DNA of 39,404 bases from Rhodanobacter sp. (GTDB taxonomy: Bacteria; Pseudomonadota; Gammaproteobacteria; Xanthomonadales; Rhodanobacteraceae). Positions 28,294-37,890 of this stretch are shown here, one piece after another. The notes under the pieces are model-generated. The model did no database searches. It was not told the origin of the DNA and saw nothing but the letters and a program-made list of their open reading frames with translations. Where the stretch lies: contig DZBX01000010.1 in assembly GCA_022730075.1 (NCBI GenBank), positions 1 through 39,404 of the forward strand, read 5' to 3'. The position numbers and the translations under genes are program-made. Position 1 is the stretch's first letter; each line of letters starts with the position of its first letter.

Positions 28294-29703
28294 ATGTCCG
28301 CAGACCACGTCCTCAAACTGATGGCCGAACACGAGGTCGAATTCGTCGATTTCCGCTTCGCCGACATGGCAGGCCGCCAGCACCACGTCAGCTTTCCCGC
28401 GCATACCGTCGACGCCAGCACCTTCGAGGACGGCAAGATGTTCGACGGCTCGTCCATCTCGGGCTGGAAGGGCATCAACGATTCCGACATGGTGTTGATG
28501 CCCGATGCCGACACCGCCGTGCTCGACCCGTTCAGCAGCGCCAAACAACTGATCCTCAATTGCGATGTGCTCGAGCCCAGCACGATGCAGCCCTATGGCC
28601 GCGATCCGCGTTCCATCGCCCGGCGCGCCGAGGCCTACCTGAAGTCCACCGGCGTCGCCGATGCGGCCTTCTTCGGTCCCGAACCCGAGTTCTTCATCTT
28701 CGACGCGGTGCGCTACAGCAACGACATGGGCAAGGTGTTCTACGAGATCGAATCCGAGGAAGCGGCGTGGTCCTCGGGCCAACGCATCGAAGGCGGCAAT
28801 TCCGGCCACCGGCCTGGCATCAAGGGCGGCTATTTTCCGGTCAGCCCGGTGGACTCGCTGGGCGACCTGCGCGCCGAGATGTGCCAGACGCTGGAAGCCA
28901 TGGGCCTCAAGGTCGAGGTGCACCACCACGAGGTCGCCACCGCCGGCCAGTGCGAGATCGGCACGCGCTTCAACACCCTGGTGAAGAAGTCTGACGAGCT
29001 GATGGCGCTGAAATACGTCATCAAGAACATCGCGCACCAGAACGGCAAGACCGCCACGTTCATGCCCAAGCCCATCGTCGGTGACAACGGCAGCGGCATG
29101 CACGTGCACCAGTCGCTGAGCAAGGACGGCAAGAACCTGTTCGCCGGCGAGCTGTACGGCGGCCTCAGCCAACTGGCGCTGTGGTACATCGGCGGCATCT
29201 TCAAGCATGCCAAGGCCATCAATGCCTTCGCCAACTCGACCACCAACAGCTACAAGCGCCTGGTGCCGGGCTTCGAGGCGCCGGTGATGCTGGCCTACTC
29301 GGCGCGCAACCGTTCGGCGAGCTGCCGCATCCCGTATGTGAGCAGCCCCAAGGGCCGTCGCATCGAGGTGCGCTTCCCCGATCCGGTCAACTCGGGCTAC
29401 CTCACCTTCACCGCGCTGCTGATGGCGGGCGTCGACGGCATCCTCAACAAGATCGACCCCGGGGCGCCTTCCGACAAGGACTTGTACGACCTGCCGCCCG
29501 AGGAGGAGAAGAACATCCCGCAGGTTTGCTCCAGTCTCGACCAGGCGCTGGAGGCACTGGACAAGGATCGCGGTTTCCTCAAGGCCGGCGGCGTGTTCAG
29601 CGACGACTTCATCGACAGTTACATCGAGCTGAAAATGGCCGAGGTCACGCGCTTCCGCGCCGCCACGCACCCGCTCGAGTACCAGATGTACTACTCGATC
29701 TGA
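28294..29703 (+). CDS. glnA: Glutamine synthetase, type I (GSI-beta)
   Basis: This 469-residue dodecameric enzyme joins ammonia to glutamate using ATP, the main ammonium-assimilation step. Marks: [45 protein letters not shown], the ATP-site [37 protein letters not shown], and the adenylylation loop [11 protein letters not shown], with the modifiable tyrosine at residue 398 (Tyr397 in E. coli numbering without Met). Control by adenylylation (GlnE) is therefore expected besides sigma-54/NtrC transcription. ATG at 28294 has GGAG six bases upstream. A terminator follows at 29729. Confidence 0.98.
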   Translation: MSADHVLKLMAEHEVEFVDFRFADMAGRQHHVSFPAHTVDASTFEDGKMFDGSSISGWKGINDSDMVLMPDADTAVLDPFSSAKQLILNCDVLEPSTMQPYGRDPRSIARRAEAYLKSTGVADAAFFGPEPEFFIFDAVRYSNDMGKVFYEIESEEAAWSSGQRIEGGNSGHRPGIKGGYFPVSPVDSLGDLRAEMCQTLEAMGLKVEVHHHEVATAGQCEIGTRFNTLVKKSDELMALKYVIKNIAHQNGKTATFMPKPIVGDNGSGMHVHQSLSKDGKNLFAGELYGGLSQLALWYIGGIFKHAKAINAFANSTTNSYKRLVPGFEAPVMLAYSARNRSASCRIPYVSSPKGRRIEVRFPDPVNSGYLTFTALLMAGVDGILNKIDPGAPSDKDLYDLPPEEEKNIPQVCSSLDQALEALDKDRGFLKAGGVFSDDFIDSYIELKMAEVTRFRAATHPLEYQMYYSI

Positions 29704-29728
29704 GCGCCCTCGGCGCGGTTGCAGCGCA

Positions 29729-29758
29729 GCCCACGGATGTCCGCATCCGTGGGCTTTT
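29729..29758 (+). terminator. Rho-independent terminator of glnA
   Basis: GCCCACGGATG (29729-29739) and CATCCGTGGGC (29744-29754) form a perfect 11-bp stem with loop TCCG, followed by TTTT. It lies 25 bp after the glnA stop. Confidence 0.9.
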
Positions 29759-29844
29759 CGTTGGTGCCTGCCAAGCTGCACGCGCCGCGCAGCCCAGACG
29801 CCGCCCGGCGCAAGGCATAATCAGGCGCTTTGCCGGATCATGCG

Positions 29845-31911
29845 ATGCGCGACGAAATCCTCGAACTGGAACAGCAAGGCCGTCTGGCCGAGGCCGAGGC
29901 GCGCGCGCAGGCCTGGCTGGATGCCGAGCCGGACGCGATCGAGCCGCGCCACGTGCTGGGTCTGGTGCGTATCCGTCGCGGGGCCTATGTCGCGGCGCTG
30001 GAAACCCTGCTTCCGGCCGTGCAGCGCGCACCGGAGGACGCGGCCCTGCAGGTGAGCTGCGGTCGCGCCGCGCTGCTGGCGGGTGATCGCGGCCGCGCGC
30101 GCATGGCCTTCGAGGCCGCGCGACGGCTCGATCCGAATAACCTCGACGCTTATATTGGTCTGGCCGCCACCGCGCTGGCCGGTGGCGATCTGGACGCTGC
30201 TGAAAGCGGGTTTCGCACCGCGCTGCGCGCCGACGAGGACGCCGTGGAAGCCTGGCTGGGACTGGGCCAGACGCTGGCCGGCAAGGGCGATCAGGAAGCC
30301 TCGGCGCGCTGCTTCAACATGGCGCTGGAAATTCGCCCGGATGATGCCGCCGCGCAGTTCAGTCTCGCGCAGACGCTGCGCGCGCAGGGCTATCTCGATT
30401 TCGCGCTGCGCGCCTTCGAGCGCGCGCTGGAACTCAATCCCGAGTTGGCCGTGGCCCGCCTGCAACTGGCGGAAACCCTGGCGCAGCGTGGGCGCAGCGC
30501 GGCCGCGCAGCAGGCATTCGAGCAATTGCGCGAGCATCCGCGCCATGCCGCCGCGGCGTTGACCGGGATCGGTGAGCTGGCACTGGCGCGCAATGCCGTG
30601 CCACTGGCGCTGGCCCAGTTCCAGCAGGCACTGGCGCGCGATGCGGATCATGAACGCGCATTGCTCGGCCTGGTGCAGGCGCTGGAGCGCACCGGCCAGG
30701 CGGATGCCGCGCGGCGCGTCCTGCAGGATTGGCTGGGCGCACACCCGGAGTCGAGCGGCGCACGCGCGGCGCTGGCCGAACGCCTGCTGCGTGGCAACGA
30801 CGCCGCCGGCGCCGTGGCGTTGTGGCGCGAGGCGCTGGCACGCAGTCCCGGGCAGGCCTCGCTGCGTGCGGACCTGGCGCTGGCGCTGGAGCGCACGGGC
30901 GACTTTGCCGCCGCCGATCAGGAAGCCGAACGCGCCGCGCTGGGTGGGCGCTGGCCGCCGCTGGTGCTGCTGCGCGCGCGCGCGGCCTTGCGCGATGGCG
31001 CCTACGAAACCGCACGCGATCGCCTGCAGATGCTTGACGAGACTCGGCTCAACCCCGTGCAGCGACGCCATCGCCAGCATCTGCTGGGTCTTGCGGCACT
31101 GGGGCGTCGCGATTGGGATACGGCGCAGCAGGCGTTCCTGGCCATGCATGCCGACGACACTGCGACGCTCCCGGTACTGGGCGATGCCAAGGCGCTGGCG
31201 CCTGGCTTGCGCGATCTGGCTGCGTTGCCGCCGCTGGCCGCCGCCGTGGTGCCGGCGCCCATCGTCCTGGTCGGGCTGCCCGGCAGCGGCGTGCATCGCC
31301 TCGCCCATCTGCTCGCGCAGCAGCAGGGCTTGCGCGTACGCAGCGAGTACTTTGGCGGCAGCACGCTGTTGCTGGCGCGTGACGACCCGCGTCTGCTGCA
31401 ACCGCTGGGACTGGCCGAGGTCGAAGCCATCGCACGGCGGCATGCGCGCGCGCAGCGGCGCGCGGTGGGCGCTGGGCAGGTGATCGAATGGCTGCCGCTG
31501 CTGGATGCGCGCTTGTTGCCATTGTTGCAGCGCGCCCTGCCGGGCGCGCGTCTGTTGCTGGCATGGCGCGAGCCTGCGGCCTGCCTGCTCGACTGGCTGG
31601 CCTTCGGCTATCAGACGGGCTATCCGATCACTGACATCGGGCGCGCGCGCGCATGGTTGCAGGCGGCCGACGCGCACCTCGCGCTGGGTGCCGAGTTGCT
31701 GCCGGCGCTGGCGCTGGAAATGGACGTGCTGCTCGCACCCAAGGCGCAGATCCCGGCCGCGCTGGCCGAGTTCCTGCAACGCGACGACCTGCAGGTTCCG
31801 GAGCGCTGGCGCCGCGATGCGCGCTACCTGGGATTGCCCACCAGCCTGCCGGCGCCGACGCGCAACGCCTGGTTGCAGGCGCTGCAAGCCAAGGACGCGC
31901 CATCGGTCTGA
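29845..31911 (+). CDS. TPR protein with C-terminal sulfotransferase-like P-loop domain
   Basis: This is a fusion of about 688 residues. Residues 1 to about 400 are TPR repeats (for example AYIGLAATALAGGDLDAAES and AQFSLAQTLRAQGYLDFALR, with DPNN/NPEL at repeat ends). From about 473 a P-loop-like IVLVGLPGSGVHRLAHLL begins a domain laid out like bacterial TPR-sulfotransferases, continuing with ARLLLAWREPAACLLDWL. In active enzymes the loop normally reads GxPRSGTT; here RSGTT is GSGVH, and the PAPS-binding arginine/serine region is not obvious, so catalysis is doubtful. ATG at 29845 is taken; TTG at 29830 would add five residues, and neither has a clear ribosome site. It is convergent with rep, 20 bp apart. 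Confidence 0.75.
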   Translation: MRDEILELEQQGRLAEAEARAQAWLDAEPDAIEPRHVLGLVRIRRGAYVAALETLLPAVQRAPEDAALQVSCGRAALLAGDRGRARMAFEAARRLDPNNLDAYIGLAATALAGGDLDAAESGFRTALRADEDAVEAWLGLGQTLAGKGDQEASARCFNMALEIRPDDAAAQFSLAQTLRAQGYLDFALRAFERALELNPELAVARLQLAETLAQRGRSAAAQQAFEQLREHPRHAAAALTGIGELALARNAVPLALAQFQQALARDADHERALLGLVQALERTGQADAARRVLQDWLGAHPESSGARAALAERLLRGNDAAGAVALWREALARSPGQASLRADLALALERTGDFAAADQEAERAALGGRWPPLVLLRARAALRDGAYETARDRLQMLDETRLNPVQRRHRQHLLGLAALGRRDWDTAQQAFLAMHADDTATLPVLGDAKALAPGLRDLAALPPLAAAVVPAPIVLVGLPGSGVHRLAHLLAQQQGLRVRSEYFGGSTLLLARDDPRLLQPLGLAEVEAIARRHARAQRRAVGAGQVIEWLPLLDARLLPLLQRALPGARLLLAWREPAACLLDWLAFGYQTGYPITDIGRARAWLQAADAHLALGAELLPALALEMDVLLAPKAQIPAALAEFLQRDDLQVPERWRRDARYLGLPTSLPAPTRNAWLQALQAKDAPSV

Positions 31912-31931
31912 TGGCTGCGGCGTGCGGCGTT

Positions 31932-33911
31932 TCAGGATTCCAGCAGTGCCTTCAAGCGCGCCAGATGCGTCAGCGCGGTATCACGTCGCGCTTCGGCTTC
32001 GGTTTCGGGATCATCGCCATCGCGCTGCAGGTCGGCTGCGGGCAGTTCATCGATGAAACGGCTGGGACGCAACGCGACGATCTCGCCATAGCGGCGCACG
32101 CGTTCGCTGTGGCTGAGCACCAGCCAGCGCCGCGCGCGCGTGATGCCGACATAGAACAGGCGCCGCTCTTCCTCGAGGCGACCTTCATCCAGCGCACCCT
32201 CGTGCGGCAGCGTGGCATCGTCGCAGCCGACAATGCACACGCCGTCGAACTCCAGTCCCTTGGCCGCGTGCAGCGTCATCAGGCGCACCGCGTTGCCGGG
32301 ATCCTCGCGCTCGGCGTTGCCCAGCAGCAGCAGTTGTTGCGCCAGATCACCGGCGCGCGCGCCGCCGCGCTGCATGGCGCGGAACCACTCGCCCAGTTCC
32401 TGCAGGTTGGCCAGACGGCGCGCGCGCGCGTCGGCATCGCCAGGCAGGGCCTGCAGGTGCGCGCGGTAGCCGCTGTGCACGAGCACGGCCTCGAGCAAAT
32501 CATGGGCCGGTAGCTGGGTGGCCAGCCGTTGCAGGCGTTCGAGCAGCGCGGCGAAGTCGTGCAGTGCCTGTGCCTGACGGCGCGGCAACGCCGCCGCGCA
32601 GTGTGCGTCACGCGCTGCGGCCAGCAACGAAAGATGGCGCGTCTGCGCGGCCAGGCCCAGTTTTTCCAGCGTGCTCGCACCCAGATCGCGGCGCGGCAGG
32701 TTGACCACGCGCAGGAATGCGGCATCGTCCTCGGGATTGTTCACCAGCCGTAGATACGCCAACGCATCCTTGACCTCGCTGCGGTCGAGAAAACTCAGCG
32801 CGCCGCTCAGATGGTAGGGCACGCGCGCCAGGCGCAGCGCCTTCTCCAGTTCGCGCGCCTGGTGGTTGCCGCGGTAGAGGATGGCGTAGTCGCTCCAGGC
32901 GGCGCCTTGCGTGCGTTGCGCCTGCTCGAGCAGCGCGGCGACGCGCGCGGCTTCGTGCTCGCTGTCGCGGCAGCGCATCACGCGCACGGGCGCGCCCTCG
33001 TCGGCCGCACTCCACAGCGTCTTCGGATGCTGGTGCGGGTTGCGCGCGATCAGTGTGTTGGCGCAACGCAGGATGCGCCCACTGCAACGGTAGTTCTGTT
33101 CGAGTTTGAGCACGCGCAGGCTCGGGTAGTCGCGTGCGATCTCGTCGAGGTTTTCCGGACGCGCGCCGCGCCAGGCATAGATGCTCTGGTCGTCGTCGCC
33201 GACGCAGGTGAACGCGCCGCGCGGCCCGGCCAGCACGCGCAGCAGACGGTACTGCGCCGCGTTGGTGTCCTGGTATTCGTCCACCAGCAGGTAGCGCAAG
33301 CGTTCACGCCAGACCAGCGCCAGCGCTTCGTCCTGCTCGAGCAGCTGCAGCGGCAGGCGGATGAGGTCGTCGAAATCCAGCGCATTCCACGCGCCCAGGC
33401 GCTGCTGGTAGCTGGCGTAACGCGCTGCCATCTCGTGCTCGCGTGCGCTGCGCGCAGCGGCGGCGGCGGCCTCGGGATCGAGCCCCGCGTTTTTGGCCTG
33501 ACCGATCGCATGGCACAGGGCGTGCAAGTCGTCGGCGCGCGCGCCTTTGGGCAACAGATCCTTCAGTACCGCTGCGCTGTCGTCGGCATCGAGCACGCTG
33601 AAATTGCGCTTGAGCCCGGCGCGGGCATGCTCGATCTGCAAAAAGCGCAGCCCCAGCGCGTGGAACGTGGAAACGCGCAAGGCCTCGATAGCGGCGGGCG
33701 CCAGCCGCTTCGCCAAGCGCTCGCGCATCTCGCGCGCCGCCTTGTTGGTGAAGGTGATCGCGGCGATGCGCTCGGCGTCGAGGCCGCGGCGCTGGACGAG
33801 GTGGGCGATCTTCTCGACGATCACCCGCGTCTTGCCCGAGCCCGCGCCGGCCAGCACCAGCATGGGTCCGGCGCAATAATCGACGGCTTCGCGTTGTTGC
33901 GGATTGAGCAT
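31932..33911 (-). CDS. rep: ATP-dependent DNA helicase Rep
   Basis: This 659-residue UvrD/Rep-type superfamily 1A 3'-5' helicase helps forks pass protein blocks. Motifs: Q-motif LNPQQREAV, Walker A AGAGSGKTR (about 21-29), ITFTNKAAREMRERL, STFHALGLRFLQ, Walker B LLVDEYQDTNAAQY, VGDDDQSIYAWRGA, LEQNYRCSGRIL, RLMTLHAAKGLEFDGV and FYVGITRARRWL. Length agrees with E. coli Rep (673). Start at 33911 (MLNPQQREAVDYC) matches the family; an in-frame ATG at 33932 would add seven residues. It is divergent from tdk, with a 180-bp gap. Confidence 0.95.
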   Translation of the reverse strand: MLNPQQREAVDYCAGPMLVLAGAGSGKTRVIVEKIAHLVQRRGLDAERIAAITFTNKAAREMRERLAKRLAPAAIEALRVSTFHALGLRFLQIEHARAGLKRNFSVLDADDSAAVLKDLLPKGARADDLHALCHAIGQAKNAGLDPEAAAAAARSAREHEMAARYASYQQRLGAWNALDFDDLIRLPLQLLEQDEALALVWRERLRYLLVDEYQDTNAAQYRLLRVLAGPRGAFTCVGDDDQSIYAWRGARPENLDEIARDYPSLRVLKLEQNYRCSGRILRCANTLIARNPHQHPKTLWSAADEGAPVRVMRCRDSEHEAARVAALLEQAQRTQGAAWSDYAILYRGNHQARELEKALRLARVPYHLSGALSFLDRSEVKDALAYLRLVNNPEDDAAFLRVVNLPRRDLGASTLEKLGLAAQTRHLSLLAAARDAHCAAALPRRQAQALHDFAALLERLQRLATQLPAHDLLEAVLVHSGYRAHLQALPGDADARARRLANLQELGEWFRAMQRGGARAGDLAQQLLLLGNAEREDPGNAVRLMTLHAAKGLEFDGVCIVGCDDATLPHEGALDEGRLEEERRLFYVGITRARRWLVLSHSERVRRYGEIVALRPSRFIDELPAADLQRDGDDPETEAEARRDTALTHLARLKALLES

Positions 33912-34091
33912 GATGGCGCGTGCAAAGCGCATTAGCTTAGCGGGACCACGGCGCCGGCGTTGCACGTGCCGGCCAATGCTGCGCCGGTGCACGGGTGGCG
34001 CCGGGGCGGTTGCGTCCGCGGCCGCACGATGACAAGCGTGCCGCGAACCGCGATGCTTGCGCTCTTCCACTTGCCACCCCGTGCCCGCCCC

Positions 34092-34715
34092 ATGGCCAAG
34101 CTCTACTTCTATTTCTCGGCAATGAACGCCGGCAAGACCACCACCTTGCTGCAGAGTGCGTACAACTACCGCGAGCGCGGCATGCGCGCGCTGATCATGA
34201 CGCCGCAACTGGACACGCGGCGCGACGACGCGGCGGTGGCCTCGCGCATCGGCCTCAGCGCCGCGGCGCTGCGTTTCGACAGTGGCGAGGATCTTGCCGC
34301 GCGCGTGCGCAACGACATCGCGCGCGCGGGCGCGCTGCATTGCGTGCTGGTGGACGAGGCGCAGTTCCTGACGCGTGCGCAGGTCTGGCAGCTCACGGAT
34401 GTGGTGGATGCGTTGCATATTCCGGTGTTGTGCTACGGCCTGCGCACCGATTTCCGCGGCGAGCTGTTCGCGGGCAGCCAGTACCTGCTGGCCTGGGCGG
34501 ACGAGCTCACCGAGATCAAGACCATCTGCCACAGCGGCAAGAAGGCGACCATGGTGTTGCGCGTGGACGCGCAGGGCCGCGCCGTGCGCGAAGGTCCGCA
34601 GGTGCAGATCGGCGGCAACGAGCGCTACGTGTCGGTGAGCCGCGCCGAGTACAAGAAGGTGATGGCGGGCGAGGGCCGCATCGAGCCGCTGCAGCCACCG
34701 CTGCCGATGCGCTGA
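34092..34715 (+). CDS. tdk: Thymidine kinase (type II), zinc ligands replaced
   Basis: This 207-residue salvage enzyme phosphorylates thymidine to dTMP. Marks: [20 protein letters not shown] with the P-loop, [12 protein letters not shown], the DEAQFL catalytic-glutamate motif ([15 protein letters not shown]), [31 protein letters not shown], and the lasso region [15 protein letters not shown]. The E. coli enzyme has ICFCGRKA and VSVCRKHY, the zinc-binding Cys/Cys/Cys/His set. Here these read ICHSGKKA and VSVSRAEY, so three of four ligands are lost. The Xanthomonas enzymes appear to share this, as far as I recall. ATG at 34092 matches the family N-terminus although no ribosome site is visible. 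Confidence 0.93.
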   Translation: MAKLYFYFSAMNAGKTTTLLQSAYNYRERGMRALIMTPQLDTRRDDAAVASRIGLSAAALRFDSGEDLAARVRNDIARAGALHCVLVDEAQFLTRAQVWQLTDVVDALHIPVLCYGLRTDFRGELFAGSQYLLAWADELTEIKTICHSGKKATMVLRVDAQGRAVREGPQVQIGGNERYVSVSRAEYKKVMAGEGRIEPLQPPLPMR

Positions 34716-34776
34716 ACCGGCGTCGCCGCGCGCGGTCCAAGACTGCTTCATCCTGCCAATGCTTGCGCGAGCCGCC

Positions 34777-36015
34777 ATGGATGCAACCCAGCCACGCAAG
34801 CCGCCAAGGCCATGGCTGTTTGGTCTCACCGCGATCCCGTTCGGCATCTCCGGCGGCTATACCGCGGTGGCCATGCCGTATCTGCTGCGCGAGGCCGGCG
34901 CGCCGATGACCACGATCGCCGCGGTGGGCGCGGCCACGCTGATTCCCGCGGCATGGCAGTTCCTGTATGCGCCGCTGGTTGATCTGGGCATCCGCCGGCG
35001 CGCCTGGCTGATGCTGCTGGCGGGCGGTGGTGGCGTGCTGCTGGCGGCATCGCTGTTGATGCCCCTGCCGCACGCGTTGAAGTGGTTCGAGGCGTTGTGC
35101 GTGTTGGGCCAGGGCGTGGTGGGTCTGTCCAGCAGCGCCAACGGCGGCCTCATCGCCACCACGTTGCCGCAGGAAACACGTGGCCGCGTATCCGGCTGGA
35201 TCAACGCCGCCAACCTCGGCGGCAGCGCGCTGGGTGGAGGCCTCATCCTGTACCTGGCCGTATCGGTCTCGCGCACAGCCGCGGCGCTGATGATGCTGGC
35301 CTTGTGCATGCTGCCGGCCCTGGCCGCGCTGGCGGTGCACGAAATGCCGCGCGCGGCGGTGCGCATCGGCGCGCACTTCAAGGCCATGTTCCGCGAAACC
35401 TGGCGCACCGCGCGCAGCCGCAGCGGCTGGACCGGCATCCTGTTTTGCCTGTCGCCCGTGGGTACCGCGGCCATGCTCAACCTGTTCGCCGCGCTGGCAC
35501 CGAATTACCAGGTCGGCGGTGGCACGGTCGAGATGATCAATGGCTATTGGGGTGGCCTGGTCACCGCCGCAGGTGCGCTCGCCACGGGTTTCGTGCTGGA
35601 TCGCATCAACCGGCGTTACGCCTATCTCGCCGCAGGTATGCTGACCGCCGTGGTCGGCATGTGCATGGCGCTGGCGCCGGTCGATCCACGCGTGTACGTG
35701 ATCGGCAGCCTGGCTTACCTGCTGGTGGCCGGCGTGTGCTACGCGGCGTTCTCGGCGGTGGTGTTCGAGATCATCGGTCATGCCGGCGAATCGGCCTCGA
35801 CCCAGTACACGCTGTTCACCGCCGCCGGCAATCAGGCCATCGCCTACGTCACCTGGATGGACGGGCAGGGTTACGCCCACGCGGGCGAATTCGGCCTCGG
35901 ACCCAGTGCCGGCATGCTGATGACCGACGCGGTGGCCAACCTGGTGGGCGTGGCGGTGCTGGCGCTGCTGCTGCGCGTGGTGTTCAAGCGCGACGCGCGG
36001 CGCGCGCGGGCGTGA
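34777..36015 (+). CDS. MFS transporter (AmpG-like)
   Basis: This protein of about 412 residues has 12 predicted membrane helices in two halves. The N-terminal half begins WLFGLTAIPFGISGGYTAVA and has the loop VDLGIRRRAWLML after helix 2. A central cytoplasmic stretch (HFKAMFRETWRTARSRSGWT) separates the halves. The pattern of a short TAIPFGISGGY opening and the LPQETRGRVSGW motif resembles AmpG-type (muropeptide/acetyl-CoA transporter-like) MFS members; the substrate is not known. ATG at 34777 is chosen; an in-frame ATG at 34759 adds six residues. Its last 32 bases overlap the 3' end of the convergent hydrolase gene. Confidence 0.85.
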   Translation: MDATQPRKPPRPWLFGLTAIPFGISGGYTAVAMPYLLREAGAPMTTIAAVGAATLIPAAWQFLYAPLVDLGIRRRAWLMLLAGGGGVLLAASLLMPLPHALKWFEALCVLGQGVVGLSSSANGGLIATTLPQETRGRVSGWINAANLGGSALGGGLILYLAVSVSRTAAALMMLALCMLPALAALAVHEMPRAAVRIGAHFKAMFRETWRTARSRSGWTGILFCLSPVGTAAMLNLFAALAPNYQVGGGTVEMINGYWGGLVTAAGALATGFVLDRINRRYAYLAAGMLTAVVGMCMALAPVDPRVYVIGSLAYLLVAGVCYAAFSAVVFEIIGHAGESASTQYTLFTAAGNQAIAYVTWMDGQGYAHAGEFGLGPSAGMLMTDAVANLVGVAVLALLLRVVFKRDARRARA

Positions 36016-37024
36016 GCGCAAGCGCGGCGGCGCGCTCGGCCAGGCGCGCGATCAGGTAATCCTCGACAAAGCTGTGCAGGCCCGCGCCAGTGAGGAATCC
36101 GCAGTGGCCACCATGCGTGGCGATGTCCAGCTCGACGCAATCCGGAAGTTGCATGGCACGAAAATTCGCGACCGCAATCACCGGATCATCCGCGGCGGTG
36201 AGAATGGTGGTCGGCACGCGCAGCGCGGCGAGGCGGTCGCCGGCGATCGAATAACCATCCAAGTACGCATCCAGCGTGCCGAACCCGGTATGGCGCAGTA
36301 CCAGCGCGCGCGTCAGCCCGCGCATGTCCAGCGCCAATTCCGCGCGTGACACCAGCGCGTGCGACGGAAACAGGGCCTGCTTGCGGCGCAGCGAGGCGCG
36401 CCATTTGCGCAAGAAGTAGGCGTGATACAGCCGGCCTTGTTCGAGTTGGCGCAGTCCCGCAGCCGGATCGACCACCGGACACACCGCGAATGCGTAGTGC
36501 AGTTCGAGGCCGTGCGCCGGCGCGTCCCGTGCCACGCGCAGCGCGAAATTGCCGCCCAGCGAAAACCCGGCGATCGCGCGCAGGCCGGCGCCGGGGCGTG
36601 CGCAAACCCGCGCGGCGGCGGCGATCACTTCGTCCAGCAGGCATGAATGAAACGGCTCCGGATTGAGCGCATGACTGTCGCCGTGATCGCGAAAATTCAG
36701 CCGATACACGTCGTAGCCGGCGCGCAACAGACCCGTGCAGGTCGCCAGCATGTAGTTGGAATCGGCGCTGCCCTCCCAGCCGTGCAGCAGCAACACCAGA
36801 CCGCGTCGCGTGGACAACGCCGTTTGCGTGCTGAGGAAACCCTGCAGACGCACGCCGCCATCGAGTTGCAGCACCTCGGCCCGGGTCACGCGCGCCAGCA
36901 TGCGCGTGCGTGACCACAGCGTGGCGCGGCGCAACGAGCTGGAGTTGAGCATCGACTGCAGGTGCGCATTGCGCAGCCAGCGCGGTGGCGAAAAATCGGC
37001 GGCGCGTGGTAGCGGTGCCATCAT
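35984..37024 (-). CDS. Alpha/beta-hydrolase (YheT-like)
   Basis: The 346-residue protein matches the YheT/ABHD1-3 family of hydrolases. It has the N-terminal PPRWLRNAHLQSM, the oxyanion strand LVLLLHGWEGSADSNYML, YRLNFRDHGDSH, the nucleophile elbow GFSLGGNFALR (GxSxGG), acid region ILTAADDPVIA, and the catalytic histidine in ATHGGHCGF. Substrates of this family are unclear; lipid esters are a reasonable guess for the membrane-lipid context. Start: the first of two adjacent ATGs (37024) overlaps the TGA of the acyltransferase gene (ATGA), so both are one coupled unit. The 3' end overlaps the convergent MFS gene by 32 bp. Confidence 0.92.
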   Translation of the reverse strand: MMAPLPRAADFSPPRWLRNAHLQSMLNSSSLRRATLWSRTRMLARVTRAEVLQLDGGVRLQGFLSTQTALSTRRGLVLLLHGWEGSADSNYMLATCTGLLRAGYDVYRLNFRDHGDSHALNPEPFHSCLLDEVIAAAARVCARPGAGLRAIAGFSLGGNFALRVARDAPAHGLELHYAFAVCPVVDPAAGLRQLEQGRLYHAYFLRKWRASLRRKQALFPSHALVSRAELALDMRGLTRALVLRHTGFGTLDAYLDGYSIAGDRLAALRVPTTILTAADDPVIAVANFRAMQLPDCVELDIATHGGHCGFLTGAGLHSFVEDYLIARLAERAAALALTPARAARRA

Positions 37025-37836
37025 GCGCGCTGGCTCAGGCAGGCGGCGATGGCGGCGCGTGCGGCGTCGGCCAGGGCACGGCGTCCATGCTCCGCGGGCG
37101 TGCTCAAGGGCGTGAGGAAGTGCACCTCGGCCTGCAGCGGCGGCTCGCCCAGCAGACGCAGGAAATTGCCCAGAAAACCCTCGCCATGTCGAAACGTGGC
37201 GCCATTCCAGGCGCAGCCGTTGCGGCGATAGGTCAGCGCCACCGGCTGGATCGGCACCTGCGCGTCCAGCGCGCACTGGAACACGCGCGCGTGAAAGGTG
37301 CGCACCTTGGTGATGCCGGTGTGCTCGTGTTCGATGCCGCCCTCGGGAAACACCGCCACGGCGCGCCCGCCGCGCAGGCGCGCGCCCATGACCCCGATCA
37401 CCGCGCTCAGCGAGGCCGGATTGCCGCGCCTGAGAAAGATCGTGCCGGCGCGCGCCGCCAGCCAGCCCACCAGCGGCCAGCGCGCGATCTCGGCCTTGGC
37501 CACGAAGCAGGCCGCGCGTTGTGTGTGCAGCAACTGGATGTCCATCCACGACACGTGATTGGCCACGAACAGCACCGGCTGCTGCGTCTGCTCGCCAAGG
37601 CTGACGATGCGAAACCCGAAAGCGCCGCGCAGCATCCAGCGCGACCAGTGGCGCACGATGCGCTGCGCCAGCGGTTCGCGTTTGCCGTCACCCGGTCCTG
37701 CGGGCAGCAGCGCCACCGCGCCGCCCAACGGGATGGCGATCACCACCAGGCTCAGCAGGATCGGCACGCGCCAGACATAGCGCAAAGCCCGTCCGAGCGT
37801 CGGCTCCGCGCGGGCGGCGAGTGGGGTGGATTCCAT
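37021..37836 (-). CDS. PlsC-type lysophospholipid acyltransferase
   Basis: This 271-residue membrane-associated acyltransferase probably makes phosphatidic acid or a related lipid by acylating a lysolipid. An N-terminal hydrophobic segment (VPILLSLVVIAIPLGGAVAL) precedes the HX4D motif NHVSWMD, motif II around GTIFLRRG, and motif III AVFPEGG, with the proline-valine region PIQPVALTY. Motif order and size (about 245-270) fit PlsC/LPLAT family members. Coupling to the alpha/beta hydrolase downstream by ATGA suggests a shared lipid-turnover role, which is inference. A 54-bp gap separates it from lrp, on the same strand. Confidence 0.9.
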   Translation of the reverse strand: MESTPLAARAEPTLGRALRYVWRVPILLSLVVIAIPLGGAVALLPAGPGDGKREPLAQRIVRHWSRWMLRGAFGFRIVSLGEQTQQPVLFVANHVSWMDIQLLHTQRAACFVAKAEIARWPLVGWLAARAGTIFLRRGNPASLSAVIGVMGARLRGGRAVAVFPEGGIEHEHTGITKVRTFHARVFQCALDAQVPIQPVALTYRRNGCAWNGATFRHGEGFLGNFLRLLGEPPLQAEVHFLTPLSTPAEHGRRALADAARAAIAACLSQRA

Positions 37837-37890
37837 AACGGCACTTTAACGAGACTGCATGTGGTGCGGTAGCGGTGGCGCGCGCCCGGT

